Assembly: GCA_963771705.1 (NCBI GenBank)
Contig: CAVYUP010000001.1
Location: 1 to 64,000 of the forward strand
Length of the DNA: 64,000 nt
Direction of reading: 5' to 3'
Source: DATFVA01 sp963771705
GTDB lineage: Bacteria; Bacteroidota; Ignavibacteria; Ignavibacteriales; Ignavibacteriaceae
Shown here one piece after another: positions 26,103-35,876 of this stretch (position 1 is the stretch's first letter; each line of letters opens with the position of its first letter). The notes beneath the pieces were generated by a model. That model worked only from the letters and a program-made list of their open reading frames with translations. It was not told where the DNA came from and did not search any database. The translations under genes were made by a program, and so were the position numbers.

Positions 26103-27371
26103 ATGAAGAAACCATTAACCCGAAATATTGAAGCTTTTGAAACTCCTGTTAGCCTGAAAAATTATGAGAAGAACGGCGGCTATCAGGCTTTGAGGAAAGT
26201 ATTGAAGATGAAACCTGAGGATGTTCAGAAGACGGTGAAGGACTCAAATCTGAAGGGAAGAGGCGGGGCAGGTTTTTCAACAGGAATGAAGTGGAGTTTC
26301 GTTCCTATGGGCAACGATTTTCCGCATAAATATCTGATTTGTAATGCTGATGAGATGGAGCCTGGTACTTTCAAAGACCGGCTTATTCTGGAAGAAGATC
26401 CTCACCTTCTTCTCGAAGGAATGCTGCTGAGCGCGTATGCTATACAGGCCGACAAAGCATATATATTTTTAAGATGGGCTTATAAAAACGCGGCTAAGAT
26501 AATTACGAATGCTATAAAAGAAGCTTATGATGCAGGCTACGTCGGGAAGAATATTCTTGGAAGTGAATACTCTATTGACCTTGCCCTGCATACCAGCGTA
26601 GGCCGTTATATGTGCGGTGAAGAAACTGGTCTGTTAAATGCCCTCGAAGGGAAAAGAGCAACCCCGAGAGCCAAACCGCCGTATCCGCAGGTAAGTGGAC
26701 TTTTTGGAAAACCAACTATCGTTAATAATGTGGAAACACTTAGCTGTGTACCGGGAATTATAAATAACGGTGCAGAATGGTTTAAGAGTTTGTGCCTCAC
26801 AGATGAGGGGGGTACTAAATTATACGGAGTAAGCGGAAGGGTGAAGAAACCTGGACTCTGGGAACTTCCTCTTGGAACAACAATGAGAGAAATAATAGAG
26901 GACTATGCCGGCGGTATGCTGGATGGTTATAAATTCAAAGGCGCTCTTCCGGGCGGGGCTTCAACAGATTTTCTTATTGAGGAGCATCTGGATGTAAAGA
27001 TGGATTACTCTAACGTCCAGAAATATGGAAGTCGGCTAGGAACCGGTACAATAATAATACTTGATGATAAAACTTGTCCCGTAGGAATGGTTCATAATCT
27101 TGAACATTTCTTCGCTCAGGAATCCTGCGGATGGTGTACACCCTGCAGGGAAGGCCTTCCGTGGACGGAAAAAATATTAAAGGCGATTGATGATGGTGAT
27201 GGAAGAATGGAAGATCTCGATCTTCTCGAGATGCATTCGAAGAGACTAGGACCCGGAAATACATTTTGTGCTCTTGCTCCTGGTGCGGTTGAGCCTCTGC
27301 AGAGCGCCCTTAAATATTTCCGGAACGATTTTGAAGAACATATACATAAAAAAACATGTCCCTGGAGATAA
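26103..27371 (+). CDS. nuoF: NADH-quinone oxidoreductase subunit F
   Basis: NADH-binding flavoprotein subunit. The Gly-rich GRGGAGFSTGMKWSF (about 50-65) binds NADH/FMN. CNADEMEPGTFKDR and the YMCGEETGLLNALEG loop complete the site. Cluster N3 is bound by the Cys residues of ESCGWCTPCREG and a fourth in NTFCALAPGA. The 422-residue length is standard. The last bases of the gene contain GGAG, which serves as ribosome site for the TTG start of nuoG immediately downstream. Confidence 0.97.
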   Translation: MKKPLTRNIEAFETPVSLKNYEKNGGYQALRKVLKMKPEDVQKTVKDSNLKGRGGAGFSTGMKWSFVPMGNDFPHKYLICNADEMEPGTFKDRLILEEDPHLLLEGMLLSAYAIQADKAYIFLRWAYKNAAKIITNAIKEAYDAGYVGKNILGSEYSIDLALHTSVGRYMCGEETGLLNALEGKRATPRAKPPYPQVSGLFGKPTIVNNVETLSCVPGIINNGAEWFKSLCLTDEGGTKLYGVSGRVKKPGLWELPLGTTMREIIEDYAGGMLDGYKFKGALPGGASTDFLIEEHLDVKMDYSNVQKYGSRLGTGTIIILDDKTCPVGMVHNLEHFFAQESCGWCTPCREGLPWTEKILKAIDDGDGRMEDLDLLEMHSKRLGPGNTFCALAPGAVEPLQSALKYFRNDFEEHIHKKTCPWR

Positions 27372-27372
27372 A

Positions 27373-30120
27373 TTGGCTGTAATAACCATAGATGGTAAAA
27401 AACACGAGGTTGATGAAAAGCAGAACCTTCTGCATGTATGCCTTTCGCTGGGATATAATCTTCCTTACTTCTGCTGGCATCCTGCGATGGGTTCGGTGGG
27501 AGCTTGCAGGCAGTGTGCCGTTATAAAATATAAAGATGAAAACGATGACAAAGGTAAGTTGGTTATGGCCTGTATGGAACCTGCTTCCGACGGTTCAATT
27601 ATTTCCCTGAAAAATCCCGAGGCTGAAGGTTTCCGCGCTGAAATTATCGAGTGGCTGATGACTAACCACCCGCATGACTGTCCCGTATGCGATGAAGGCG
27701 GGGAGTGCCATCTGCAGGATATGACTGTAATGACAGGACACGATTACAGACGCTTCAGGTTTAAGAAAAGAACTTATAGAAATCAGTACCTTGGTCCTTT
27801 CGTCAATCATGAAATGAACAGGTGTATTCAATGTTACCGGTGCGTACGGTTTTACAGGAATTATGCTGATGGAAGGGATCTAGATGCTTTTGCGGCCCAT
27901 AATCATGTTTTCTTCGGAAGACACGAAGACGGAATCCTTGAGAATGAATTCAGCGGCAACCTGGTAGAGGTCTGTCCTACCGGCGTTTTTACCGACAAAA
28001 CCCTCAAACAGCATTATACCCGGAAATGGGATCTTACAACTGCACCTTCAATTTGTGTTCACTGCAGCGTAGGATGCAATACGATCGCGGGAGAACGGTA
28101 CGGAAGTCTTAGACGAATCCTGAGCCGCTATAACAGTCAGGTTAACGGTTACTTCCTGTGTGACCGGGGACGATTCGGTTATGAATTTGTTAACAGCGGT
28201 AAAAGAATCAAAAACGCTTCGGTAAAGTCTGGCAAAGGTCGTCAGGATTTAGATATTGAAACTGCGTTCTCTCATGTAAGCGAGCTTGTCTCAGGAGACA
28301 CTACCGTAATCGGCATTGGTTCGCCCCGCGCTTCGCTTGAAGCAAATTATCTTCTCAGGAAGTTTGTAGGCCCTGATAATTTCTTTTCAGGCATTTCTCC
28401 TGAACAGTACAGACTGCAGAAATTACAGCTGGATATAATGAGGAGCGGGATGTTCCATTCTCCGTCTCTTAAGGATATTGAAGAATCAGACGCCGTGCTG
28501 ATACTGGGCGAAGATATTACAAACACCGCCCCTATGCTGGCTCTTTCTGTTCGGCAGGCTATTAAAAAGGCTCCCAAAGGTCTCCTTTCAAAATTAAAAA
28601 TTCCCGAATGGCAGGATGCGGCTGTTCGTGAAGCACTGCAGGAGGAAAAACTTCCGCTGTTCATCGCGGCATCTTATCCTACAAAGCTTGATGATGTATC
28701 AGCCTTGACAATGAACCTCGCGCCCGATGATATAGCAAGAATCGGAAATGCGGTAGCTTCCCGTTTTGATAATGCTCTTAAGGCTCCGGGTGATCTGACG
28801 GATATTGAAAAAGAATTTGTGGAAAATGCCGTCGGAGCTCTGCGCAATTCTGAAAAGCCTTTAATTATTACAGGAACAGGATCAGAATCTGAGAATGTAA
28901 TTTATTCGGCGGTGAATGCTTCTTTAGCGCTTCAGAAGCTTAATAATAATCTGTCACTAAGTTTTGTTTTTCCCGGTTCTGGTAGTGTGGGACTAATGCT
29001 GCTCGACGGCAAACCTCTTGACGTTCTGGAGAATGAGAAGAATAAAGTGGTTATTAATCTGAAAAATGATTTGATGAGCTTTGATAAGGAACTGACCACG
29101 AAAATTTTCGATCGATCAAACCTGATCACAATCGATTCCATTGAGAATGAAACAACTGAAAGATCTGAGATCATAATTCCTTCAGGAACATTTGCTGAAT
29201 CTGACGGCACCTTCGTAAATAATGAAGGAAGAGCACAGCGGTACTATCAGGTATACAAGCCTGAAAATAAAGAAATAATGGAAAGCTGGAGGATTATGGC
29301 CCGGCTTATATCTTCTGCGGAAGGAAGTGAAGCCCAAAATAGTCAGGCAGAAACATCCTCACTTAACTATGAGGATATTCTGGAAGACATTGCTTCTGAG
29401 ATACCTGTTTTGAAGAGTATAACCAGCATTACACCCCCTCCCGGATTCAGGATAGTAGGTCAGAAGATTCCCAGGGAGCCCCATAGGTTCAGCGGAAGAA
29501 CTGCTATGACGGCTGATATTAACGTCAGTGAGCCTAAGCCTCCGGATGATCCTGATTCACCTCTTACGTTTACAATGGAAGGGTATAGAGGCGAACCGCC
29601 TTCATCGATGATCCCTTACTTCTGGTCTCCGGGTTGGAATTCTGTTCAGTCAATAAATAAGTACCAGATAGAAGTGGGGGGACCCTTGCATGGAGGTGAC
29701 CCCGGCAGGCGGTTATTCGAAAAGAACGATTCTGCAGAGATGAATTATTTCGATATCAACATTAAAAAATTTGAAAAGGAGAAGGATAAATACCTGGCCA
29801 TACCCGTATACCATATTTTCGGGTCGGATGAATTGAGTAACCTGGCTCCTGCCGTTCAGCAATTAATTCCAGACTTTGGTTTGTGGATGAATCCTGATGA
29901 CGCTGCGGCTGAAGGTATTACAAAAGACGACAGCGTGGAGATTTATTCTGGAGAAGATGGGGTTAAACTCCCTGTTAAGATAATGATGAATATGCCGCGG
30001 GGTACTGTTGGATTTTCCGTACTTCCTGGTAAAACAATCCTGCTGTCTACCCCGGTTAGAAGAATAATACCCGTAATAAAGTATAATGATTGGTTAAAAG
30101 TAAAGAGAGATGCTGACTGA
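27373..30120 (+). CDS. nuoG: NADH-quinone oxidoreductase subunit G
   Basis: Large iron-sulfur subunit of 915 residues. The frame is open back into nuoF. TTG at 27373 is preferred because GGAG lies 5 bases upstream, the overlap disappears, and the protein then begins LAVITIDGKKHEV, as the ferredoxin-like domain requires. N-terminal 2Fe-2S ligands are in FCWHPAMGSVGACRQCAV. The His-Cys 4Fe-4S site follows at HDCPVCDEGGEC, then CIQCYRCVRF, and the N7-like set CVHCSVGC with a distant Cys in YFLCDRGRFG. The rest is a molybdopterin-oxidoreductase-like domain without visible cofactor function. It overlaps nuoH by 11 bases. Confidence 0.95.
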   Translation: MAVITIDGKKHEVDEKQNLLHVCLSLGYNLPYFCWHPAMGSVGACRQCAVIKYKDENDDKGKLVMACMEPASDGSIISLKNPEAEGFRAEIIEWLMTNHPHDCPVCDEGGECHLQDMTVMTGHDYRRFRFKKRTYRNQYLGPFVNHEMNRCIQCYRCVRFYRNYADGRDLDAFAAHNHVFFGRHEDGILENEFSGNLVEVCPTGVFTDKTLKQHYTRKWDLTTAPSICVHCSVGCNTIAGERYGSLRRILSRYNSQVNGYFLCDRGRFGYEFVNSGKRIKNASVKSGKGRQDLDIETAFSHVSELVSGDTTVIGIGSPRASLEANYLLRKFVGPDNFFSGISPEQYRLQKLQLDIMRSGMFHSPSLKDIEESDAVLILGEDITNTAPMLALSVRQAIKKAPKGLLSKLKIPEWQDAAVREALQEEKLPLFIAASYPTKLDDVSALTMNLAPDDIARIGNAVASRFDNALKAPGDLTDIEKEFVENAVGALRNSEKPLIITGTGSESENVIYSAVNASLALQKLNNNLSLSFVFPGSGSVGLMLLDGKPLDVLENEKNKVVINLKNDLMSFDKELTTKIFDRSNLITIDSIENETTERSEIIIPSGTFAESDGTFVNNEGRAQRYYQVYKPENKEIMESWRIMARLISSAEGSEAQNSQAETSSLNYEDILEDIASEIPVLKSITSITPPPGFRIVGQKIPREPHRFSGRTAMTADINVSEPKPPDDPDSPLTFTMEGYRGEPPSSMIPYFWSPGWNSVQSINKYQIEVGGPLHGGDPGRRLFEKNDSAEMNYFDINIKKFEKEKDKYLAIPVYHIFGSDELSNLAPAVQQLIPDFGLWMNPDDAAAEGITKDDSVEIYSGEDGVKLPVKIMMNMPRGTVGFSVLPGKTILLSTPVRRIIPVIKYNDWLKVKRDAD

Positions 30121-31066
30121 TATTATTATAAAAGTAGTGATAATACTTGGTGTATTGATAGTGATGCTTTCGATAGCAGCTGGATTGATATGGGTTGAGC
30201 GAAGGATGCTGGCTCTTTACCAGGATCGTTACGGGCCTAACAGAGTCGGTCCCTTTGGTCTCCTCCAGGTGCTTGCTGATACTCTTAAGATAATGATGAA
30301 GGAGGACTGGATACCCTCCTTCGTGGATAAGCCGGTATTTGTTGGTGCTCCCACTATTGTTATGATTTCAGTTCTGATGACATTCGCTGTGGTTCCTTTC
30401 TCTCCGGGCTTATTCGTCAGCGATATGAATGTGGGCATATTGTTCTTCCTGGCTATGTCATCCCTGGGGGCGTATAGTATTGTTTTGGCAGGCTGGGCGT
30501 CGAATAATAAGTACTCGTTATTAGGAGCCTTAAGAGGATCGGCACAAATGATTACATATGAAGTGTTTATGGGACTATCATTAATGGGTATTGTAATAAT
30601 GAATGGTACTTTCAGTCTGAGAGGAATAGTTGAGGCACAGGCTGGATTATGGAATTTTATACCCCAATTTGTCGGTTTTGTCATCTTCCTTATCGCGGGT
30701 ATAGCTGAAACTCACAGGCTTCCTTTTGATATCCCTGAAGCTGAAAGTGAACTCATCGCGGGATTCCATTCTGAATACTCAGGTATGAAATTCGGAATGT
30801 TCTTCGTCGGCGAATACCTGGGAATTACGCTGATTTCTGCACTAATTGTAACCTTTTACTTCGGAGGATGGCTCGGATTTGATTTTCTGCCTCCGTACAT
30901 CTGGTTTTTAATAAAAATGTTCGTGTTTATAGCTTTTTTTATACTGCTCCGGGCATCACTGCCAAGACCAAGATATGATCAATTGATGGAATATGGATGG
31001 AAAATCCTGCTCCCATTGGTACTCTTAAATCTGCTTGTAACGGGAGCAATTGTATTAGCAACTTAA
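30110..31066 (+). CDS. nuoH: NADH-quinone oxidoreductase subunit H
   Basis: Membrane subunit at the foot of the peripheral arm; it forms the quinone entry channel. About eight transmembrane helices. The conserved ERRMLALYQDRYGPNRVGP loop (about 30-48), the MITYEVFMGLSLMG helix, the AETHRLPFDIPEAESELIAG loop with its acidic cluster and FHSEYSGMKF are all present. It is 318 aa, slightly short of the E. coli protein but complete. It starts within the last codons of nuoG, so translation is coupled. Confidence 0.97.
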   Translation: MLTDIIIKVVIILGVLIVMLSIAAGLIWVERRMLALYQDRYGPNRVGPFGLLQVLADTLKIMMKEDWIPSFVDKPVFVGAPTIVMISVLMTFAVVPFSPGLFVSDMNVGILFFLAMSSLGAYSIVLAGWASNNKYSLLGALRGSAQMITYEVFMGLSLMGIVIMNGTFSLRGIVEAQAGLWNFIPQFVGFVIFLIAGIAETHRLPFDIPEAESELIAGFHSEYSGMKFGMFFVGEYLGITLISALIVTFYFGGWLGFDFLPPYIWFLIKMFVFIAFFILLRASLPRPRYDQLMEYGWKILLPLVLLNLLVTGAIVLAT

Positions 31067-31083
31067 GAAACTTATGAGAAATT

Positions 31084-31599
31084 ATGTTAAGTAATCTGAG
31101 AACAATGTGGGAAGCATTTAAGCATGCTTTCAGTCCGAGAGATACTGTACAGTATCCTGAAGAAAAACCCTATCTGCCTCCGAGATGGCGGGGCAGAATA
31201 ATACTATCCCGTGATCCCGATGGAGGTGAAAGATGCGTGGCCTGTTACCTCTGCGCAGTTGCTTGTCCAGTCGATTGCATCTCTCTGCAGGCAACTGAGG
31301 ATGATAATAACAGGCGTTATCCTGAATTCTTCCGAATAAATTTTTCCAGGTGCATCTTCTGCGGTTACTGTGAGGATGCATGTCCTACTTATGCGATCCA
31401 GCTTACACCCGACTTCGAGATGGCTGAGTACGACAGGCAGAACCTGGTCTATGAAAAAGAGGATCTGCTAATTGATGGAGAAGGGAAGTATCACGGATAT
31501 AATTTTTATAGGGTGGCAGGATTAAAGATCGGCGGCAAGGATAAAGGGGAAGCAGAGAATGAAGAGAAACCAATTGATATAAGGAGCCTTATTCCCTGA
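31084..31599 (+). CDS. nuoI: NADH-quinone oxidoreductase subunit I
   Basis: Ferredoxin-like subunit with two 4Fe-4S clusters (N6a and N6b). The first set is C51, C54, C57 and C61 in CVACYLCAVACP; the second is CIFCGYCEDACPTYAI. Each set donates its fourth cysteine to the other cluster. The GERCVACYLC entry and the late MAEYDRQNLVYEK are family-typical. It is 171 aa. It lies 17 bases after nuoH, and its stop TGA shares its last base with the ATG of nuoJ. Confidence 0.96.
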   Translation: MLSNLRTMWEAFKHAFSPRDTVQYPEEKPYLPPRWRGRIILSRDPDGGERCVACYLCAVACPVDCISLQATEDDNNRRYPEFFRINFSRCIFCGYCEDACPTYAIQLTPDFEMAEYDRQNLVYEKEDLLIDGEGKYHGYNFYRVAGLKIGGKDKGEAENEEKPIDIRSLIP

Positions 31600-32126
31600 T
31601 GGATGTACTTTTTTATATATCGGCTGCTGTAGCTATAGGTTCGTCAATTATGGCTGTAACAAGAACAAATGCGGTCCACGGACTCCTTTACCTGGTTGTT
31701 TCGCTTCTTTCGGCAGCTTTCATTTTTTATCTGTTCGGAGCGCCCTTTATAGCGGCTCTTGAAGTTATAATATATGCAGGCGCTATTATGGTGCTTTTCA
31801 TCTTCGTTGTAATGATGCTCAATCTCGGTAAGGATTCAGAGGATCAGGAAAAGAAGTGGATGAAGCCGAAAGTATGGAAAGGTCCCTCGCTTCTTATCGC
31901 TATACTGCTGGTCGAATTTATCATCATGCTATCCGGTGCGGGCGGTTCCTATTTTCAGTTCATTAAAATTGATCCGAAACAGGTTGGAACCTCGCTTTTT
32001 ACCACCTATGTACTTGGAGTGGAACTTACCGCGATGCTGCTTATGTCCGGTATTGTTGGTGCGTATCATATAGGGCAGCAGAAAAAGAAAATGAGACACA
32101 GGTACCTGGAGGATAAAGATGAATAA
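31599..32126 (+). CDS. nuoJ: NADH-quinone oxidoreductase subunit J
   Basis: Membrane subunit with five predicted helices in 175 residues. TNAVHGLLYLVVSLLSAAF and the EVIIYAGAIMVLFIFVVMML helix carry the conserved pi-bulge region found in ND6/NuoJ. A basic cytoplasmic tail follows the last helix (IGQQKKKMRHRYL). It overlaps nuoI by one base and nuoK by 8 bases, so the three are translated as a block. Confidence 0.95.
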   Translation: MDVLFYISAAVAIGSSIMAVTRTNAVHGLLYLVVSLLSAAFIFYLFGAPFIAALEVIIYAGAIMVLFIFVVMMLNLGKDSEDQEKKWMKPKVWKGPSLLIAILLVEFIIMLSGAGGSYFQFIKIDPKQVGTSLFTTYVLGVELTAMLLMSGIVGAYHIGQQKKKMRHRYLEDKDE

Positions 32127-32427
32127 TGTACCTGTAATGGCTGGTTTGATATTGACGGGAGTGTTGTTTGTTATCGGTGTAACTGGACTCCTGATAAGAC
32201 GTAACCTGATCTTTATGTTAATGTCGATCGAGATTATGCTGAATGCCGCAGGAATGGCGTTCATAGTTGCGGGCTCTAAATGGCTTCAGTCTGACGGACA
32301 GGTGATGTTCATTTTTATTCTGGCAATGGCTGCCTCTGAAGTTGCCGTAGGACTCGCACTGATCTTAAGGATTCATTACAAAACAAAGTCACTTGATGCT
32401 GATTCACTAAACAAGATGAAGGACTAG
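32119..32427 (+). CDS. nuoK: NADH-quinone oxidoreductase subunit K
   Basis: MrpC/NuoK-type subunit with three transmembrane helices in 102 residues. The conserved glutamate lies in the MLMSIEIMLNAAGMAF helix, and a second one in AASEVAVGLALIL; both take part in proton transfer. The 4L-type length is exact for the family. It overlaps nuoJ by 8 bases and precedes nuoL by 12. Confidence 0.96.
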   Translation: MNNVPVMAGLILTGVLFVIGVTGLLIRRNLIFMLMSIEIMLNAAGMAFIVAGSKWLQSDGQVMFIFILAMAASEVAVGLALILRIHYKTKSLDADSLNKMKD

Positions 32428-32439
32428 GAAAATAGTATA

Positions 32440-34311
32440 ATGCTTAACTTGTTATGGGTTATAGTCGCTTTACCGCTGCTCGGCTTTCTGCTGCTTGCTG
32501 TTTTCGGTAAGAAAATTGGAAAGACCGCGGCGGGGACCATCGGAGTAGGCTCTATCGGTCTTTCTGCTCTTATAACCATTTTAATAGGTATCTTTTATAC
32601 AGCAGGCGCGGGTTCAGCCCCGGTTTATGTTCAGACTCTCTGGGAGTGGTTCGATGTTGCGGGATTCAACCCCTCCATTTCATTTCATCTCGATTCTCTA
32701 TCAATGGTTTTCATCTTCGTTATAACCTTCGTAGGCTTTCTTATCCATCTCTATTCGGCGGAATTCATGATAGATGATGAAGGATATTCGAGATTCTTTG
32801 CGTACATGAACCTTTTTATTGCGTCGATGCTCATCCTGGTTCTGGCCGATAACCTGCTTCTTCTTTATCTCGGATGGGAGGGAGTTGGATTATGCAGCTA
32901 TCTGCTGATAGGATTCTGGTATAAAGATCCGGCAAATGGAGCAGCAGCTAGAAAAGCATTTATTGTTACAAGGATAGGGGATACTGCGATGGCGATAGGA
33001 CTCTTCTACCTGGTAATGAATTTTAATACACTAAATATTAGTGATATTTTGTCAGCAGCTCAGCAGCAGTGGCCGTCGGGTTCGGTTATGGCCTTTACTG
33101 CTTCCATACTGCTTCTGGGTGGCGCACTCGGGAAATCAGCACAGCTGCCTCTGCAGACCTGGCTTCCGGATGCGATGGCCGGACCTTCTCCTGTAAGCGC
33201 ACTGATCCATGCGGCCACAATGGTTACTGCGGGTGTTTATCTGATCGCAAGAACTAATGTTTTATTTATTCTTTCTCCGCCTGTACAGACCATTGTTGCT
33301 GTAATTGGAACACTAACGCTTCTGCTGGCAGGGTTCAGCGCTCTTACTCAATATGATATCAAAAGAGTTCTGGCCTACTCAACTATAAGCCAGATTGGCT
33401 ATATGTTCCTTGCCTTAGGTGTAGGTGCATGGTCGGCAGCAATATTTCACTTCATGATCCATGCCTTCTTTAAGGCTCTTCTTTTCCTTGGTGCCGGAGC
33501 TGTTATATTGTCCCTCCATCATGAACACAACATGTTTAAGATGGGAGGACTTCGAAAAGAAATGCCGGTAACCTTCTATACTTTCCTCATCGGATCGGCT
33601 TCTCTCGCCGCTCTGCCGCTGATTACAGCCGGTTTCTATAGTAAAGATGAGATTATCTGGTACAGCTGGTCGGCTTCCAACGGCAGTCCCTGGCTGTGGA
33701 TAGGTGCGGTCGTCGGCGCTTTTATAACCGCCGTTTATACCTTCAGGATGGTCTTTATCACGTTTTATGGAAGAACTCAGATGAAGCCTGATAAAAAACT
33801 CAGCGGGTTTATTAAAATACCCCTCGTTGTTCTGGCTGTATTGTCCATAATAGGCGGGTTCTTACAAACCCCCTCAACACTGGGTGATGTAACAATCTTT
33901 TCAAATTTTGTAACGAAGACGCTTCCAGAAGTTGTTACTCATTCTTCGGAAGGACTTGAAATACTATTCCAGGTGATTACCGCTCTGCTTGCCTTGTCAG
34001 GAATATTTATCGCGTATATCCTTTACGTAAAGAGGAGGCCTCAGGAACGGAACAAATCTTTTATTGCCGATTTTCTTTTCTCGGGATGGCGTTTTGATCA
34101 GATATATGACAGAGTTTTCGTTCGACCGGTTGTATGGATGGCTGAGATAGACAGGCATGACTTTATCGATTACTTCTATACGTTTATAGCCTGGTTAACT
34201 GGACTCGGGTATAAGATACTTTCGCTTACACAAACTGGTAATCTTCGGTGGTATGCGGCAGGACTGGTAATTGGCGCAATTTTAACAATATCTATTGTTT
34301 TATTCTCATGA
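32440..34311 (+). CDS. nuoL: NADH-quinone oxidoreductase subunit L
   Basis: Distal antiporter-like proton-pumping subunit of 623 residues. Family stretches include SAEFMIDDEGYSRFFAYMNLF, LLLYLGWEGVGLCSYLLIGFW with the key glutamate, the proton-antiporter core TWLPDAMAGPSPVSALIHAATMV, and FKALLFLGAGAV with its lysine. The long lateral helix and final transmembrane segment fill the C-terminal 150 residues. It overlaps nuoM as ATGA. Confidence 0.97.
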   Translation: MLNLLWVIVALPLLGFLLLAVFGKKIGKTAAGTIGVGSIGLSALITILIGIFYTAGAGSAPVYVQTLWEWFDVAGFNPSISFHLDSLSMVFIFVITFVGFLIHLYSAEFMIDDEGYSRFFAYMNLFIASMLILVLADNLLLLYLGWEGVGLCSYLLIGFWYKDPANGAAARKAFIVTRIGDTAMAIGLFYLVMNFNTLNISDILSAAQQQWPSGSVMAFTASILLLGGALGKSAQLPLQTWLPDAMAGPSPVSALIHAATMVTAGVYLIARTNVLFILSPPVQTIVAVIGTLTLLLAGFSALTQYDIKRVLAYSTISQIGYMFLALGVGAWSAAIFHFMIHAFFKALLFLGAGAVILSLHHEHNMFKMGGLRKEMPVTFYTFLIGSASLAALPLITAGFYSKDEIIWYSWSASNGSPWLWIGAVVGAFITAVYTFRMVFITFYGRTQMKPDKKLSGFIKIPLVVLAVLSIIGGFLQTPSTLGDVTIFSNFVTKTLPEVVTHSSEGLEILFQVITALLALSGIFIAYILYVKRRPQERNKSFIADFLFSGWRFDQIYDRVFVRPVVWMAEIDRHDFIDYFYTFIAWLTGLGYKILSLTQTGNLRWYAAGLVIGAILTISIVLFS

Positions 34312-35876
34312 TACTCGTTTACATCATAATAATTTTATTTGCGGGAGGACTCCTTGCCTGGCTTATTTCTAATATAAGTAAAACAGCATCGAGATGGGTA
34401 TCCCTTCTGTTTCTATCCGCGTCTTTGGTTCTAGCGGTATATCTCTGGCTCTCGGGCGGAGCTTCAACAAATATTAGCACCGGCGATAAATGGATCACAG
34501 AAGTGCAGTGGAAATGGATTCCCCAGTTCGGCATTAGTCTCCACTTTGCCGCTGATGGGTTAAGTATACTTCTTGTTCTCCTTACACTCTTTCTCGGCAT
34601 CATCTCGGTCCTTATTTCATGGAAGAGCATAACAAAAAGTGTGGGTTTCTATCACTTCAACCTTCTGTGGATTCTTGCCGGGATCACGGGAGTCTTTACT
34701 TCGCTCGATCTCTTTCTCTTTTATTCATTCTGGGAAGTAATGCTCATCCCTATGTATTTTCTTATCGGGATATGGGGACATGAAAACAGGATCTATGCAT
34801 CTTTTAAGTTTTTCCTTTTTACACAGGCAAGCGGACTCCTTATGTTCGTGGCCATACTCGCCCTCTATTTTATCCATGGTCATAATACAGGTACATATAC
34901 ATTCGATTACACGGAATTACTTGGTACTCAGCTTTCGCCTGTAGCGGGGATGTGGATTATGCTCGGATTCCTCATTGCCTTTGTTGTAAAACTCCCTGCG
35001 TTTCCATTCCACAGCTGGCTGCCGGATGCTCATACGGAAGCCCCGACAGCAGGAAGCGTAATACTTGCGGGACTCCTTCTAAAAACTGGCGCTTATGGAA
35101 TACTCCGTTTTGTTATCCCCTTCTTTCCTGATGCAAGCAGGGCATTCGCGCCGGTTGCCGTCATTCTTGGTGTAGTAGGAATATTATATGGTGCAAAGCT
35201 CGCCTTTGCGCAGAATGATTTTAAGCGGCTTGTCGCCTATACAAGCGTTAGTCATATGGGCTTTGTCCTCCTGGGAGCTTTTTCATTTAACCAGCTCGCT
35301 CTTCAGGGAGTGGTGCTTCAGATGCTCACCCACGGGATCAGTACAGGCGCCTTATTTATTTTGGTCGGAGCCATACAGGATCGTACTCATACCAGAGACC
35401 TGAACAGACTTGGAGGCTTGTGGGACCAGGTACCCAGAATGGGAGGTATTGGGTTGTTATTCTCAATGGCGTCACTTGGTCTCCCTGCGCTTGGCAATTT
35501 CGTAGCGGAGTTTTTAATACTTGCCGGTTCATTCCAGGCATCTGTATTCTGGACTATCATTGCAGCTCTTGGTCTTGTGGCTTCTACTCTTTATTCATTA
35601 AGAATTATGCAGAAAGTATTTTTTGGGAAAAAAGAAGAAGAATGGAAGATATCTGATTTTGATGCAAGGGAGATTCTGGTGATGGCCAGTCTTATCATCG
35701 CAATTGTCTGGATTGGAATTTATCCCGGTTCATTTCTGAATACATCAAAAACTTCAATTGAGAGAATTCTTAATCAGAGCCGGCAGACTCAAACATATGA
35801 GGTCCTCAACGAGAGCAATAATAAAATAGGGGAGTTGCAGCTTTTTAAGAGTAAAGAACAGGTTGAACCACGATGA
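34308..35876 (+). CDS. nuoM: NADH-quinone oxidoreductase subunit M
   Basis: Second antiporter-like proton-pumping subunit, 522 residues. The frame is open 20 codons further upstream inside nuoL, but ATG at 34308 gives the usual ATGA overlap and a first transmembrane helix right at the N-terminus. SFWEVMLIPMYFLIGIWG carries the conserved glutamate; FPFHSWLPDAHTEAPTAGSVILAG and the KRLVAYTSVSHMGFVLLG helix are diagnostic. The C-terminal 30 residues form a polar tail. The stop overlaps the start of nuoN. Confidence 0.96.
   Translation: MILVYIIIILFAGGLLAWLISNISKTASRWVSLLFLSASLVLAVYLWLSGGASTNISTGDKWITEVQWKWIPQFGISLHFAADGLSILLVLLTLFLGIISVLISWKSITKSVGFYHFNLLWILAGITGVFTSLDLFLFYSFWEVMLIPMYFLIGIWGHENRIYASFKFFLFTQASGLLMFVAILALYFIHGHNTGTYTFDYTELLGTQLSPVAGMWIMLGFLIAFVVKLPAFPFHSWLPDAHTEAPTAGSVILAGLLLKTGAYGILRFVIPFFPDASRAFAPVAVILGVVGILYGAKLAFAQNDFKRLVAYTSVSHMGFVLLGAFSFNQLALQGVVLQMLTHGISTGALFILVGAIQDRTHTRDLNRLGGLWDQVPRMGGIGLLFSMASLGLPALGNFVAEFLILAGSFQASVFWTIIAALGLVASTLYSLRIMQKVFFGKKEEEWKISDFDAREILVMASLIIAIVWIGIYPGSFLNTSKTSIERILNQSRQTQTYEVLNESNNKIGELQLFKSKEQVEPR

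Noticed and set aside
27268..27372. Extended nuoG start inside nuoF
   Set aside because: The extra 35 residues read as an out-of-frame copy of nuoF, while TTG 27373 has a proper ribosome site and family N-terminus.
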